From JAFDBW01 sp963825575 (GTDB lineage: Bacteria; Desulfobacterota; Desulfuromonadia; Desulfuromonadales; BM103): a stretch of DNA of 64,000 nucleotides. The translations under genes were made by a program, and so were the position numbers. Positions 16,618 through 26,261 of the stretch are shown here, in pieces (position 1 is the stretch's first letter; the number at the start of each line of letters is the position of its first letter). Location of the stretch: assembly GCA_963825575.1 (NCBI GenBank), contig CAWGUB010000021.1, positions 62,001 through 126,000 of the forward strand. The letters run 5' to 3'. Under the pieces are notes generated by a model. It saw only the letters and a program-made list of their open reading frames with translations, was not told where the DNA came from and searched no databases.

Positions 16618-17511
16618 CTAAAGCTTGATGCCGGTCAGCTGGAACAGGGCTTCCTGGTACTTCTCCGAGGTCTTGGCGACGATCTCGGCAGGCAGAGGTG
16701 GCGGCGGCGCCTGCTTGCCCCAGTCGAGGGTCTCGAGATAGTCACGGACAAACTGCTTGTCGTAGCTTGGCTGGGGCCCGCCGGGCTTATAAGACGCTTT
16801 CGGCCAGAACCGCGATGAGTCGGGGGACAGGGCCTCGTCGATCCAGAGCAGGTTGCCGTCATCCATAATACCGAACTCGAACTTGGTGTCGGCGATGATG
16901 ATTCCCTTGTCCCAGGCAAATTCTCGGGCACGGCTGTAGATTTCGATCGATTTTGCGCTGACCTGCTCGGCGATCTCTTTGCCGCAAAGCTTGATGGCCT
17001 CTTCGAAGGAGATGTTCTCATCATGTGCGCCGAGCTCGGCCTTGGTCGACGGAGTGAAAATAGGCTTTTCCAGGCGATCGCTCTCCAGGAGGTTCTCCGG
17101 CAGGGTGATGCCGCAGATGCTCCCTTTCTGCTGGTATTCCTTCCAGCCGGAACCGGACACATAGCCGCGCACGATGCATTCGACCGGCAGCGGCCGGGCT
17201 TTTTTGACCAGCATGCTGCGCCCTTCCAGCTGCTCACGGTAGGCGTGGGTCGCGGCCGGGAAGTCACTGACCTCGGTTGCGACAATATGGTTCGGTATGA
17301 TATCGGCCATCCGGTTGAACCAGAAGATCGAGATCTGGTTGAGGACCTGGCCTTTCTTGGGGATCCCTTCGTTCATGATAACGTCGAAGGCAGAAAGACG
17401 ATCGGAGGTTACGAGCAACAGGTGCTCGCCCAGGTCGTAGATGTCACGCACCTTGCCGCGGTTAACCAGGTTCAGCGTGGGCATATTGGTTTCGAGAACG
17501 GTAGTACTCAC
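16618..17511 (-). CDS. purC: Phosphoribosylaminoimidazole-succinocarboxamide synthase
   Basis: 297 residues, the length of the longer, yeast Ade1-like SAICAR synthases. Family motifs are LVNRGKVRDIYDLGEHLLLVTSDRLSAFDVIM at the N-terminus (ATP site), PVECIVRGYVSGSGWKEYQ, and IIADTKFEFGI plus DEALSPDSSRFWP near the C-terminus. It joins aspartate to CAIR with ATP in purine synthesis. GTG start behind AGGAGAAATAATC. Only two bases separate it from the ppiD stop, so the two genes are co-transcribed. Confidence 0.95.
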   Translation of the reverse strand: MSTTVLETNMPTLNLVNRGKVRDIYDLGEHLLLVTSDRLSAFDVIMNEGIPKKGQVLNQISIFWFNRMADIIPNHIVATEVSDFPAATHAYREQLEGRSMLVKKARPLPVECIVRGYVSGSGWKEYQQKGSICGITLPENLLESDRLEKPIFTPSTKAELGAHDENISFEEAIKLCGKEIAEQVSAKSIEIYSRAREFAWDKGIIIADTKFEFGIMDDGNLLWIDEALSPDSSRFWPKASYKPGGPQPSYDKQFVRDYLETLDWGKQAPPPPLPAEIVAKTSEKYQEALFQLTGIKL

Positions 17512-17513
17512 GA

Positions 17514-19457
17514 TTATTTCTCCTTGTTTACCAGATCCTGAACGCGGGGGGAGATGGCAATGGCTGCAGTGCTGCGCAGCTCGGCCAGGCGCTGTTCTAT
17601 CGCTTCGTTCTGTTTGCGGGCGAATAAAGATTTGTAAAGTTCTTGACGCTTGGCTTCATCCAGAGCCTTCATGTCGGCAGCGGTGCGCTGCTTGACTTTG
17701 GCAACCACGAAGCGGCTCTGGATATCAAAGACGCTGTCAATGACGGTCTGGTCTTCTGGCAGTTCAAAGGTGGCATCAAACAGCTCCTTGGAGGTGCCGA
17801 GACGCGGAACGAAAGGGCTGTAGGTCCGGGTGAACTCCCCGGTATCCTCTATGTCGTAGCCATGCTTTTTGGCCAGCTTGGCCAAGCTGGCGCCAACCTG
17901 GAGGTCCGCGACAAGCTGTTCAGCAGCCGCTTTTGCGAGCTTGGTCGATTCTACAGCCCGGTAAGCAGCCGTGACCAGATCCTTGACCTCAGCAAGCTCC
18001 GGGATATGGCTGGCGAGCCGTTCCTTGACACCGAACAGGATCACACCGTCTACGGTGAGGACCGGTTTGGCCAGGGCCTTGTCTTCGAGCAGGTGGGCCG
18101 TGTTGATAATCTCCTCGTTACGGCCGATTCCATCTATATAGCCGTCGCGGGCGAAAGATCCAGTCTCCTTGACGCCCAGTTCATTTGCCTTGGCTGCCGC
18201 ATCGAGGTCGCCGGTCTTGCGGTTGATGTTGTAGGCGTCCATGGCCTTTTCGAAAGCCAGCTGCCTTGCCTTTTCGGCGCGCAGCCCTTCTTTGACCTCA
18301 TCGATGGCGTCTGCCATGCTGCGAACACCCGGCTCGGTGTATTCCTCGACCCGGATGATATGGTAGCCGAAGGTGGTTTCCACGAGGTCACTGGTGTCAC
18401 CCGGGTTCATGCTGAAAGCCGCATCTTCGAATGGCTTGACCATCGATCCGCGGGTGAAATAACCGAGGCTGCCGCCTTTGACAGCGCTGGCCTTGTCATC
18501 CGACTTGGCCCGTGCCAGCTCGGCAAAATCCTTGCCTGCCCTGACTTGTTCAAGGATTGTCCCGGCGTACGCACGCCGCTCTGCGCGGGTTTTTTCGTCG
18601 GCTTCGGCATCGACCATGACGAGGATATGCGAGGCTTTGACTTTTTCAAGAATTTCGAACTGGTCGAGATGGCGGCGGTAATATTTTTCCAGCTCGCGTT
18701 CTTCGAAGGTCACGTCCTCGAGATAGCGCTCTGGCTCGAACTGCAGGTATCGCAGTGAGACCATTTCCGGGATCCGGAAGGTTTCCTGGTTTTCGGCAAA
18801 ATAGGCCTCCAGCCCCTGGTCCGTGACCTTGACCTGCTTCTCGAATTTCGCCGGGGTGAGACTGACGAAGCTCAGGTTGATCTTTTCATTGATGTTGCGG
18901 AACTCTTCTTCAACGTCCGCATCGGTGACTGCTACCGTCGCCTTGAAATTTTCCTGCACCTTGTCGAGCAGCAACTCGTTGCGCTTGAGGGCCTCGTACT
19001 CATCGCTGTTCATGCGCTGGTAGGCGAGGACCTGGAGATAGCGTCCCTTGTTGAAGACGCCGTTCTCCTGGAAGGTCTCGACCTTGGCGATGGCATCGAT
19101 CAGTTCCTGCCGGGACACTGCCAGCTGGAGGCGTTCCGCTTCGTCCTGCATCAACGCCTGATCGATCAGGCTGTTGATCGATTTCTCCGCCAGTTTCAGC
19201 TGCTTCTCCAGGGCCGGCGTGAACTGGTCCTGGTAGATGTTCTGGTAAATCTGGTAAAGGTTGCTGTAGGCGCTCTGAAAGTCCTCATAGGCAATCGACC
19301 TGCCATTGACGACTACGGCTTCTGCTGCCGGGGTTTCACCGCCCGGGCCGCCTGGTGCGCTGAGCATCGCGTAACCGATGACGAAGCTTAAGATGATGAT
19401 CGCAAAGGCCAGTTTGATGATGATGGATTTCTGTTTGTTCCGGACAAAATCGAGCAT
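17514..19457 (-). CDS. ppiD: PpiD-like periplasmic chaperone/peptidyl-prolyl isomerase
   Basis: A 647-residue protein with one N-terminal membrane anchor (IIIKLAFAIIILSFVIGYAML) and a large periplasmic part. A SurA-N-like chaperone region covers about 35-230, a parvulin rotamase domain sits at about 270-370 (VKASHILVMV, GGSLGYFTRGSMVKPFEDAAF, TTFGYHIIRV), and a second degenerate parvulin-like and helical region follows to the end. This is the standard PpiD architecture for folding proteins leaving the Sec translocon. The start ATG at 19457 follows a GAGGAG-containing leader. Divergent from mreB. Confidence 0.9.
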   Translation of the reverse strand: MLDFVRNKQKSIIIKLAFAIIILSFVIGYAMLSAPGGPGGETPAAEAVVVNGRSIAYEDFQSAYSNLYQIYQNIYQDQFTPALEKQLKLAEKSINSLIDQALMQDEAERLQLAVSRQELIDAIAKVETFQENGVFNKGRYLQVLAYQRMNSDEYEALKRNELLLDKVQENFKATVAVTDADVEEEFRNINEKINLSFVSLTPAKFEKQVKVTDQGLEAYFAENQETFRIPEMVSLRYLQFEPERYLEDVTFEERELEKYYRRHLDQFEILEKVKASHILVMVDAEADEKTRAERRAYAGTILEQVRAGKDFAELARAKSDDKASAVKGGSLGYFTRGSMVKPFEDAAFSMNPGDTSDLVETTFGYHIIRVEEYTEPGVRSMADAIDEVKEGLRAEKARQLAFEKAMDAYNINRKTGDLDAAAKANELGVKETGSFARDGYIDGIGRNEEIINTAHLLEDKALAKPVLTVDGVILFGVKERLASHIPELAEVKDLVTAAYRAVESTKLAKAAAEQLVADLQVGASLAKLAKKHGYDIEDTGEFTRTYSPFVPRLGTSKELFDATFELPEDQTVIDSVFDIQSRFVVAKVKQRTAADMKALDEAKRQELYKSLFARKQNEAIEQRLAELRSTAAIAISPRVQDLVNKEK

Positions 19458-19557
19458 GAGTCAGAGTTTCTCCTCGAGGTATTTTTTGGTCTTTGAAGAA
19501 TAGGGACGAATGTTAGACAATCACCTTGTGAAATGCAACAGTTTTTCCTTTTATCTC

Positions 19558-19586
19558 TTGAAAAGATGGGGTCCTTTTGCTAGTGT
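19558..19586 (+). promoter_or_regulatory. Candidate mreB promoter
   Basis: TTGAAA (19558-19563), 17 bases, then TAGTGT (19581-19586), about 60 bases before mreB. Good -35, weak -10. Confidence 0.35.
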
Positions 19587-19646
19587 TAACAACATTTTCC
19601 GGCCTTGGTTAGGCCATTTCCTGTCTGAAAGGAGTTGTCCCTCGAT

Positions 19647-20711
19647 ATGGTCAACTTGTTCGATGCTATTCTGGGTGTGTTTTCCAACGATCTGGCGATC
19701 GATTTGGGGACCGCTAACACCTTGGTATATCTCAAAGGTAAAGGGATTGTCGTCAGCGAACCCTCGGTTGTTGCTGTACAGAAGGACTCGATGGGGCAGA
19801 GAAAGGTTCTCGCCGTCGGCACCGACGCGAAGAACATGCTCGGTCGTACTCCGGGCAGCATTGTTGCCATCCGCCCAATGAAGGACGGCGTGATTGCCGA
19901 TTTTGACATCACCGAAGAGATGCTGCGTTATTTTATTCGCAAAATCCACAACCGCAAGGCCCTGGTCCGTCCCCGTATCGTTATTTGTGTACCTTCCGGG
20001 ATCACTCAGGTCGAAAAGCGTGCGGTCAAGGAGTCTGCTGAATCCGCCGGTGCGCGCGAAGTTTACCTGATCGAAGAGCCCATGGCCGCGGCGATCGGCG
20101 CCGGTTTGCCAATTACGGAAGCCTCCGGCAACATGATTGTCGATATCGGCGGCGGTACCACCGAGGTGGCGGTTATCTCGCTGGCCGGGATCGTCTACGC
20201 CAAAAGCGTGCGTGTCGGTGGGGACAAGATGGACGAGGCCCTGACCCAGCATCTCAAGCGCAAATACAATCTGCTGATTGGTGAACGGACTGCTGAAGAG
20301 ATCAAGATCACGATCGGTAGCGCCTATCCTGACAAGCCGGGTTCTGCTAATGAGGGCAAGATGGATACCATGGAAGTCAAAGGCCGTGATCTGGTCAGCG
20401 GGATTCCGAAGACCCTCACGATCGGTGCCCAGGAGATCAGGGAAGCCCTCTCCGAGCCGATCAATGCGATTGTCGAAGCGGTGCGGATCGCCCTGGAGCG
20501 GACCCCGCCCGAACTGGCGGCGGATATCGTCGACAAGGGAATTGTCCTGGCCGGCGGTGGCGCGCTGTTGCGCAATCTTGATGCGCTGTTGCGCGAGGAA
20601 ACCGGCCTGCCAGTGGTGATTGCCGAAGATCCGCTCTCCTGCGTGGTCCTTGGCTCTGGCAGGGTGCTGGATGAACTTGATCTTCTGAAACAGGTGACCG
20701 TCACCTCCTGA
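19647..20711 (+). CDS. mreB: Rod-shape-determining actin homologue MreB
   Basis: 354 residues in the actin/Hsp70 ATPase fold. Phosphate 1 motif LAIDLGTANTLVYLKGKG, phosphate 2 motif IVDIGGGTTEVAV and adenosine motif GIVLAGGGALLRNLD are all present. It forms membrane-attached filaments that guide lateral wall synthesis. The frame opens at a TTG that lies directly on the AAGGAG ribosome site, so ATG 19647 (MVNLFDAILGVFSND) is the start, with 12-base spacing. It has its own terminator and is separated from mreC by 154 bases, allowing MreB to be made in excess of MreCD. Confidence 0.97.
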   Translation: MVNLFDAILGVFSNDLAIDLGTANTLVYLKGKGIVVSEPSVVAVQKDSMGQRKVLAVGTDAKNMLGRTPGSIVAIRPMKDGVIADFDITEEMLRYFIRKIHNRKALVRPRIVICVPSGITQVEKRAVKESAESAGAREVYLIEEPMAAAIGAGLPITEASGNMIVDIGGGTTEVAVISLAGIVYAKSVRVGGDKMDEALTQHLKRKYNLLIGERTAEEIKITIGSAYPDKPGSANEGKMDTMEVKGRDLVSGIPKTLTIGAQEIREALSEPINAIVEAVRIALERTPPELAADIVDKGIVLAGGGALLRNLDALLREETGLPVVIAEDPLSCVVLGSGRVLDELDLLKQVTVTS

Positions 20712-20753
20712 GCCGGCCCTGTCTGTTGCAGTAGCATCTCCGCGAATTATTCA

Positions 20754-20779
20754 AGAGGGCCTCTGCGCCCTCTTTTTTT
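20754..20779 (+). terminator. Intrinsic terminator between mreB and mreC
   Basis: AGAGGGC (20754-20760) pairs with GCCCTCT (20767-20773) around a 6-base loop, running into seven T. Strong; possibly partial readthrough into mreC. Confidence 0.85.
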
Positions 20780-20865
20780 GTTTTCGGCGGAGACAGGATT
20801 CCCGTACAATCCGCTGTTGTCTTTAAAGTTGTGTTTCCTGAGTTGTGTGTACCGGGTATTTGAAT

Positions 20866-21684
20866 ATGTGGGAATGGTGGCAAAAAAATCGACCGTTGAT
20901 GCTTAGTGCGGTGCTGCTGCTTATGGCACTGCTCTGGTATTCGGTTAACCTGCGTCAACAGGACGAGACAAATTTCCTCGAAGGGGTGGTTCTGAGGTTG
21001 ACCGGCCCGGTGCAGGCCGGGCTGAACCATGCGATCCGAGGGGCCGCCGACATATGGGGACATTATCTCTATCTGGTCGACACAGAAGAGGAAAATCGGG
21101 CACTCGTTGAGAATAACCGTAATTTGAGTGCGATGTTGGCCGAGAACAACGAGGTCCGTCTCGAAAACGAACGCCTGCGGCGTCTCCTGGACTTCAAGGA
21201 AGCCCAGGAAATCGCCACCCTGCCGGCCAGGGTGATCGCCGAGGATGCCACCAGCTGGTTCCGTACAATCACCATCGACAAGGGGGGTGAACAGGGCGTG
21301 GTAGAGGGGATGCCGGTGGTCGTCGCCGAAGGCGTGGTCGGTCGTGTTGTCCGCAGCAGCCCCCGCTTTGCCAGAGTTCTCCTGGTTACCGATGCGTCCT
21401 CTGCTGTTGCCAGCCTCCTGCAGGACAACCGGGCCCGTGGCATTTGCCGCGGCAAAGGGGAACAGTTGGTATTCGATTTTGTGTTGCGCCAGGAAGAAAT
21501 CAAGGTCGGTGATCGTGTCGTAACCAGCGGCATGGGCGGGGTTTTTCCCAAAGGGCTGGTGATTGGCGATGTGAAAAGCGTCGACAGGCGGGAGTTCGGT
21601 CTCTTCCAGGCGATCGAAGTCATCCCTGCGGTCGATTTCTCGCACCTTGAAGAAGTCCTGGTCCTGTTGCGGAGTTCGCAATGA
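20866..21684 (+). CDS. mreC: Rod-shape-determining protein MreC
   Basis: 272 residues: an N-terminal membrane span (LMLSAVLLLMALLWYSV), a coiled coil (about 65-110, ENRALVENNRNL onward) and the periplasmic double beta-barrel domain (IDKGGEQGVVEGMPVV, GVVGRV, GVFPKGLVIG). MreC links MreB filaments to PBP2 and RodA. ATG 20866 (MWEWWQKNRPL) gives the standard MreC N-terminus; the frame is open for seven codons further from a GTG. The end overlaps mreD by 4 bases (ATGA). Confidence 0.95.
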   Translation: MWEWWQKNRPLMLSAVLLLMALLWYSVNLRQQDETNFLEGVVLRLTGPVQAGLNHAIRGAADIWGHYLYLVDTEEENRALVENNRNLSAMLAENNEVRLENERLRRLLDFKEAQEIATLPARVIAEDATSWFRTITIDKGGEQGVVEGMPVVVAEGVVGRVVRSSPRFARVLLVTDASSAVASLLQDNRARGICRGKGEQLVFDFVLRQEEIKVGDRVVTSGMGGVFPKGLVIGDVKSVDRREFGLFQAIEVIPAVDFSHLEEVLVLLRSSQ

Positions 21685-22217
21685 ACCGGGCCCTGATCTA
21701 TTTTATCCTGGCCGGAGTCGCTGTAGTCATGCAAACGGTTCTGCTGCCATTGCTCCTGCAGGGTGACTACAAGCCGGACTTGATTCTGCTGCTGGTCGTT
21801 TATCTCGGTCTGCATGAAGGCAAATGGCGCGGTGGACTGATCGTTTACCTGATGGGCTGGTTCTTCGATGGTGTCGGCGGCGCGTTCCCCGGCCTCTACG
21901 GGTTCGTCCTGCTCGCGATCTTCCTGGCGGTCCGTGCCATTGTGACGCGAGTGAACACCGAAAGTTCGGTGCTGCTTCTGCTCATGGTCATGGCCGGCAC
22001 CATTTTGCAGGGTGTACTGGTTGCCTTTGCCCTGGATTTTTTCAGGCAGGACATAGGTGTCTGGCCGCAGATCGCCTGGCAACTCCCGGTACAGTTGCTC
22101 CTGAACTTTGTCGCAGCGCTTATCCTCTTGAAATTAACCGTCTGGCTACAGCGAACATTCTTGCCGCGCCGCAGCCTCCCCGGCCTGCGCAAGCTCGATA
22201 GTCGATATGAGTATTAA
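21681..22217 (+). CDS. mreD: Rod-shape-determining protein MreD
   Basis: A 178-residue, very hydrophobic protein with about five membrane spans, and the MreD pattern KPDLILLLVVYLGLHEG near residue 35 and GLYGFVLLAIFLAVR later. A small inner-membrane partner of MreC in the elongasome. Translationally coupled on both sides: ATGA overlap with mreC and an 11-base overlap with mrdA. Confidence 0.95.
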   Translation: MNRALIYFILAGVAVVMQTVLLPLLLQGDYKPDLILLLVVYLGLHEGKWRGGLIVYLMGWFFDGVGGAFPGLYGFVLLAIFLAVRAIVTRVNTESSVLLLLMVMAGTILQGVLVAFALDFFRQDIGVWPQIAWQLPVQLLLNFVAALILLKLTVWLQRTFLPRRSLPGLRKLDSRYEY

Positions 22218-24078
22218 CCCGTCCCCGGAAGAAACTCCCGGCCTGCGTCGCCGCTTCATCATCTCTTCTGTAATCGTTGCCGGAGTCTTCTGCGTTTTGG
22301 CCCTGCGCTTGTGGTTTCTTCAGATCCTCGGCACGGACCATTATCGGGACTTGTCCGAGCGCAACCGGATTCGCTATGTTGCCATCCAGGCGCCACGTGG
22401 AGCAGTCTTCGATCGCCATGGCACCCTGCTGGTTGATAATCGACCGGCGTTTACTGTTTCCGCCTTACGCCAGGAGGTTGATGATCGCCGGCAGCTTTTC
22501 TTCAACCTTGCCAAGCTGCTGAACGTCGAAGAGGCCATGCTTGAGGAACGTTGGCTGAAAGGCCAGGAATTGCCCCGCTACAGGCCACTTCCACTGCTCG
22601 AAGACGTCGGGCGCCAGGCGATGGAGATGGTGCAGGAGAATTCCATTGACCTGCCCGGCATCCTGGTCGAGGTCAAGCCGCTTCGCTCATACCCCTTCGG
22701 CGACATGGCCGCTCACCTCTTTGGTTATCTCGGTGAAGTGACCGAAGACGATCTGAGACAGCCTGAATTTTCCGACTATCGCTCCGATGCGATGATCGGT
22801 AAGACCGCGCTTGAAAGAGCTTACGAGAATCGGCTGCAGGGTACTGCGGGACAGAAACGGGTTGAAGTGAATGTGCGTGGTCGTGAATTGCGTCAGGTGA
22901 CGACGCGCGATCCCTTGCCGGGTCACCAAATCTACCTGACTATTGACAGTGTTTTGCAAAAGGCAGCGGAGGATGCCCTCGCCGATGGCGCCGGGTCAGT
23001 CGTTGCCCTGGATGTCAACAGCGGTGAAGTCCTCGCCATGGTCAGTCGACCGGCCTTTGACCCGGCCTGGTTTGCTCGCGGGATTACCAGTGAGGAATGG
23101 CGGGCGCTGACCGACAACCCGCAACATCCGATGACCAACAAAGCCCTGCGCGGCCAATATCCGCCCGGATCGACTTTCAAGATGGCCGTAGCCCTTGCGG
23201 CTCTGGAGGCAGGGACGGCGACGCCGTCAACCAGGGTGCAGTGTAATGGCAGCATAAAATTGAGTCGGAGCTACGAATTCCGGTGCTGGAAGAAAGAAGG
23301 CCATGGCTCGGTCGATCTGCATAAAGCGATCAAGGAAAGTTGTGACGTATGGTTCTACAAGATCGGGCTTGAGACTGGTATCGACAGCATCGCCAGTGCT
23401 GCAAAGCGACTCGGGTTGGGAGAGCAAACGGGCTTTCCTTTCGGCTCCGAGCGCTCAGGGTTGATCCCGACCAGGGCATGGAAGAAAAGACGATTCGGTA
23501 CCAGTTGGTACGATGGCGAGACAGTGATCTCAGCAATTGGTCAGGGGTTCGTCCTGACGACCCCGATGCAATTGGCGACCATGGCAGCAACGCTGGCAAA
23601 CGGCGGCACGGTCTGGAAGCCTCAGGTCGTGCAAAAGATCATTGACCTCGAAGGCAAGACAGAATGGTTGTTCAAACCGGAAAAGCTGAGTGAGGCTGTC
23701 TGGCCACCGAAGTATTTGACCCCCATCAGAAAAGCCATGGAATCGGTGGTCAATGATGTCGGCGGCACGGCCTGGAGGAGTCGACTGGACAAGGTCCGGT
23801 TTGCCGGGAAAACAGGCACGTCCCAGGTGATTCGCAGAAAAACTGATGACGAAGAGGAAGTCGAAGAGGACGAAGTCCCTTATCAGTACAGGGACCATGC
23901 CTTGTTCGTCTCCTATGCTCCTGCTGAAAACCCGCAGATCGCTGTCGCGGTGGTGGTCGAGCACGGCGGCCACGGTTCCAGTGCGGCAGCGCCGGTAGCC
24001 AAGGCCATGTACGATGCATATTTTGCAGAGAAAACGGCGAACAAGGAAGTTACAAAGCTTGTTCCTGCCAAGGATTGA
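22207..24078 (+). CDS. mrdA: Penicillin-binding protein 2 (elongation-specific transpeptidase)
   Basis: 623 residues: a short cytoplasmic tail, one span (about 17-37), the PBP dimerisation domain starting RNRIRYVAIQAPRGAVFDR, and a transpeptidase domain with the SxxK nucleophile STFK at S322, an S-x-N-type motif SCD at about residue 378, and KTGT at K535. Cross-links peptidoglycan during side-wall growth. Order mreC-mreD-mrdA-rodA is the conserved rod operon, and rodA starts 3 bases after this stop. Confidence 0.96.
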   Translation: MSINPSPEETPGLRRRFIISSVIVAGVFCVLALRLWFLQILGTDHYRDLSERNRIRYVAIQAPRGAVFDRHGTLLVDNRPAFTVSALRQEVDDRRQLFFNLAKLLNVEEAMLEERWLKGQELPRYRPLPLLEDVGRQAMEMVQENSIDLPGILVEVKPLRSYPFGDMAAHLFGYLGEVTEDDLRQPEFSDYRSDAMIGKTALERAYENRLQGTAGQKRVEVNVRGRELRQVTTRDPLPGHQIYLTIDSVLQKAAEDALADGAGSVVALDVNSGEVLAMVSRPAFDPAWFARGITSEEWRALTDNPQHPMTNKALRGQYPPGSTFKMAVALAALEAGTATPSTRVQCNGSIKLSRSYEFRCWKKEGHGSVDLHKAIKESCDVWFYKIGLETGIDSIASAAKRLGLGEQTGFPFGSERSGLIPTRAWKKRRFGTSWYDGETVISAIGQGFVLTTPMQLATMAATLANGGTVWKPQVVQKIIDLEGKTEWLFKPEKLSEAVWPPKYLTPIRKAMESVVNDVGGTAWRSRLDKVRFAGKTGTSQVIRRKTDDEEEVEEDEVPYQYRDHALFVSYAPAENPQIAVAVVVEHGGHGSSAAAPVAKAMYDAYFAEKTANKEVTKLVPAKD

Positions 24079-24081
24079 TGG

Positions 24082-25179
24082 ATGTTTGACAGACGATTGA
24101 TAACTCACTTCAACTGGGCTTACTTGCTGTTGGTCCTGCTGATTTCCCTGATCGGCATAGCCAACATGTACAGCGCGACGTCTTCCTGGACTGCTGCTGC
24201 GCAGCCGGTGTATCTCAAGCAAACCTACTGGGTGGGGATCGGCCTGGCGATCGTTGCCATCGTCTGTCTTTTAGACTACCGGCACCTGGAGTATCTCAGC
24301 TTCCCCTTTTATGGGGTCAACCTGCTGCTTTTGGCCGTGGTTTTGGCTTTCGGCAGGACCAGTATGGGTGCGACCCGTTGGATCGGTCTGGCGGGGATCA
24401 ATGTCCAGCCCAGTGAAATCATGAAAATCGTGATTATCATCGTCCTTGCCCGATATTTCAGTGAAAAGGCGCATCTGCGGGGATTCTCACTGCGTGAGCT
24501 GGTTGTGCCCGGTCTGATTCTTGGCGTTCCAGCGCTGTTGATCATGAAACAGCCGGATCTCGGCACGGCGCTGCTGGTCCTCTGTATTGGCGGGACCATG
24601 GCCCTGTTCGCCGGGGTGCGACGCTCTGCGATCATTTTTCTTGGTATGTCAGCCGTTGCCGCTGCCTTTGGCGGGTGGTTCCTCCTGCATGACTACCAGA
24701 GACAGCGCATTCTCACCTTCCTTAACCCGGAGCGAGATCCGTTGGGTGCCGGTTATCATATCATCCAGTCGAAAATTGCCGTGGGCAGTGGTGGCTTCAA
24801 CGGCCTTGGTTTTATGAAGGGGACCCAGTCACAACTTTCTTTCCTGCCGGAACGGCATACGGATTTTGCGTTCTCGGTGTTCGCCGAAGAGTGGGGTTTG
24901 ACCGGTTGCCTGTTTTTGCTGGCCTGCTACTGTCTGATAGTCATCTGGGGTTTGCATATCGCCCTGCGCTCCAATGATCGCTTCGGCATGTACCTCGCCA
25001 TCGGCGTCTGCGCGATGCTGTTCTGGCATATCGTGGTCAACCTGGGGATGGTGATTGGCCTGCTGCCGGTGGTTGGTGTGCCCTTGCCGCTCTTCTCCTA
25101 CGGCGGGACCAGTATGGTGACGACCATGACCGGGGTCGGCCTGCTCCTTAATGTAGGGATGCGGCGGTTTATGTTTTAA
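24082..25179 (+). CDS. rodA: SEDS glycosyltransferase RodA
   Basis: 365 residues, about ten membrane spans. The SEDS signatures are GATRWIGLAGINVQPSEIMKI, then KQPDLGTALL, the periplasmic catalytic-loop stretch SQLSFLPERHTDFAFSVFAEEWG and the C-terminal PLPLFSYGGTSM. RodA polymerises glycan from lipid II with PBP2. Last gene of the rod operon; amrS starts 45 bases later without an obvious terminator. Confidence 0.96.
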   Translation: MFDRRLITHFNWAYLLLVLLISLIGIANMYSATSSWTAAAQPVYLKQTYWVGIGLAIVAIVCLLDYRHLEYLSFPFYGVNLLLLAVVLAFGRTSMGATRWIGLAGINVQPSEIMKIVIIIVLARYFSEKAHLRGFSLRELVVPGLILGVPALLIMKQPDLGTALLVLCIGGTMALFAGVRRSAIIFLGMSAVAAAFGGWFLLHDYQRQRILTFLNPERDPLGAGYHIIQSKIAVGSGGFNGLGFMKGTQSQLSFLPERHTDFAFSVFAEEWGLTGCLFLLACYCLIVIWGLHIALRSNDRFGMYLAIGVCAMLFWHIVVNLGMVIGLLPVVGVPLPLFSYGGTSMVTTMTGVGLLLNVGMRRFMF

Positions 25180-25224
25180 AACAGCCCCAGCCCCCAGCCC
25201 CCGTTTTTTGTTATACTTCCAGCT

Positions 25225-26250
25225 ATGGAACTCCACCCGGCGAAATTCTGGGAAAAAGCCGGCGACGGCAAGGTGCGTTGCCAACTCTGCCGCTTCCGTT
25301 GTGTCATAGCCGACGGTCGCAGAGGCCGTTGCGGTGTGCGTGAAAACCGTGATGGCATTCTTTACAGCCTTGTCTATGGGCAGACGATCTCCGAGAACGT
25401 CGATCCGATCGAGAAGAAGCCCCTTTATCATTTCCATCCCGGATCACGCAGCCTGTCGATCGCCACGGTCGGCTGCAACTTCCATTGTCTGCACTGCCAG
25501 AATCACGAGATCTCCCAGTGGCCTCATGAGCGGTCGGGAATTCCGGGAACGACGATGTCACCCCAGGACGTGGTCAGGCATGCGGTTGAGAGCAAATCGG
25601 CGAGTATCTCCTACACCTATACCGAACCGACTATCTTCTTCGAATATGCTTACGATACGGCTGTGGCGGCAAGGGCCGCCGAGGTCAAGAACGTCTTCGT
25701 CACAAACGGTTATACGACAACCGAAGCCCTTGAAGAGATTGCCCCATATCTGGATGCGGCCAATGTCGACCTGAAAGGTTTTTCCGACCGTGGTTACCGG
25801 GATGTGACCGGTGCATCGCTCGATGGCGTGCTTGAATGCCTCAAGGATTACCGCAGGCTCGGTATCTGGCTCGAGGTCACGACTCTGATCATCCCGGGAC
25901 ACAATGACAGCCCGAAGGAATTGACCCAGATTGCCGATTTTATTTGTCAGGAGCTCGGTGCAGACGTGCCCTGGCATATTTCCGCTTTTTACCCGACATA
26001 CAAGATGCAAGACCGTCCACCAACATCGCTGGCGATCATGCACACGGCCAGGGATATTGGCCGAAAGTCGGGATTACACTATGTCTACCTGGGCAACGTC
26101 AGTGACCCTGTCGCTGGAGATACGATTTGCCCAGGATGCGGTCAGACGGTCATCAGGCGACAGCAACTGCATCTCATAGAAACGGCATTAATTGACCATC
26201 GCTGCAAATCCTGCCGGCACGAGATAGCCGGTGTTGGTCTTGATGGCTGA
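25225..26250 (+). CDS. amrS: AmmeMemoRadiSam-system radical SAM enzyme
   Basis: 341 residues. The N-terminus has CQLCRFRC and RGRCGV cysteine motifs, the radical SAM core opens with GCNFHCLHCQNHEISQ (CxxxCxxC, about residue 90), followed by SYTYTEPTIFFEY and TNGYTT, and a C-terminal pair CPGCG / CKSC closes the protein. This pattern matches AmrS, a PflA-like activase usually accompanied by AMMECR1- and Memo-like proteins. Neither is visible in the window, and the reaction is not established. The ribosome site before ATG 25225 is poor. Confidence 0.85.
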   Translation: MELHPAKFWEKAGDGKVRCQLCRFRCVIADGRRGRCGVRENRDGILYSLVYGQTISENVDPIEKKPLYHFHPGSRSLSIATVGCNFHCLHCQNHEISQWPHERSGIPGTTMSPQDVVRHAVESKSASISYTYTEPTIFFEYAYDTAVAARAAEVKNVFVTNGYTTTEALEEIAPYLDAANVDLKGFSDRGYRDVTGASLDGVLECLKDYRRLGIWLEVTTLIIPGHNDSPKELTQIADFICQELGADVPWHISAFYPTYKMQDRPPTSLAIMHTARDIGRKSGLHYVYLGNVSDPVAGDTICPGCGQTVIRRQQLHLIETALIDHRCKSCRHEIAGVGLDG

Positions 26251-26261
26251 AAGGAAGCATT

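Noticed and set aside
17643..18758. Long 371-codon plus-strand frame inside ppiD
   Set aside because: It is the antisense shadow of a well-supported PpiD frame, with no ribosome site and no recognisable domains.
20701..21681. 326-codon minus-strand frame over mreC
   Set aside because: Antisense of MreC, whose coiled-coil and beta-barrel motifs are clear; composition (His/Gln/Asp-rich) is typical of a shadow.
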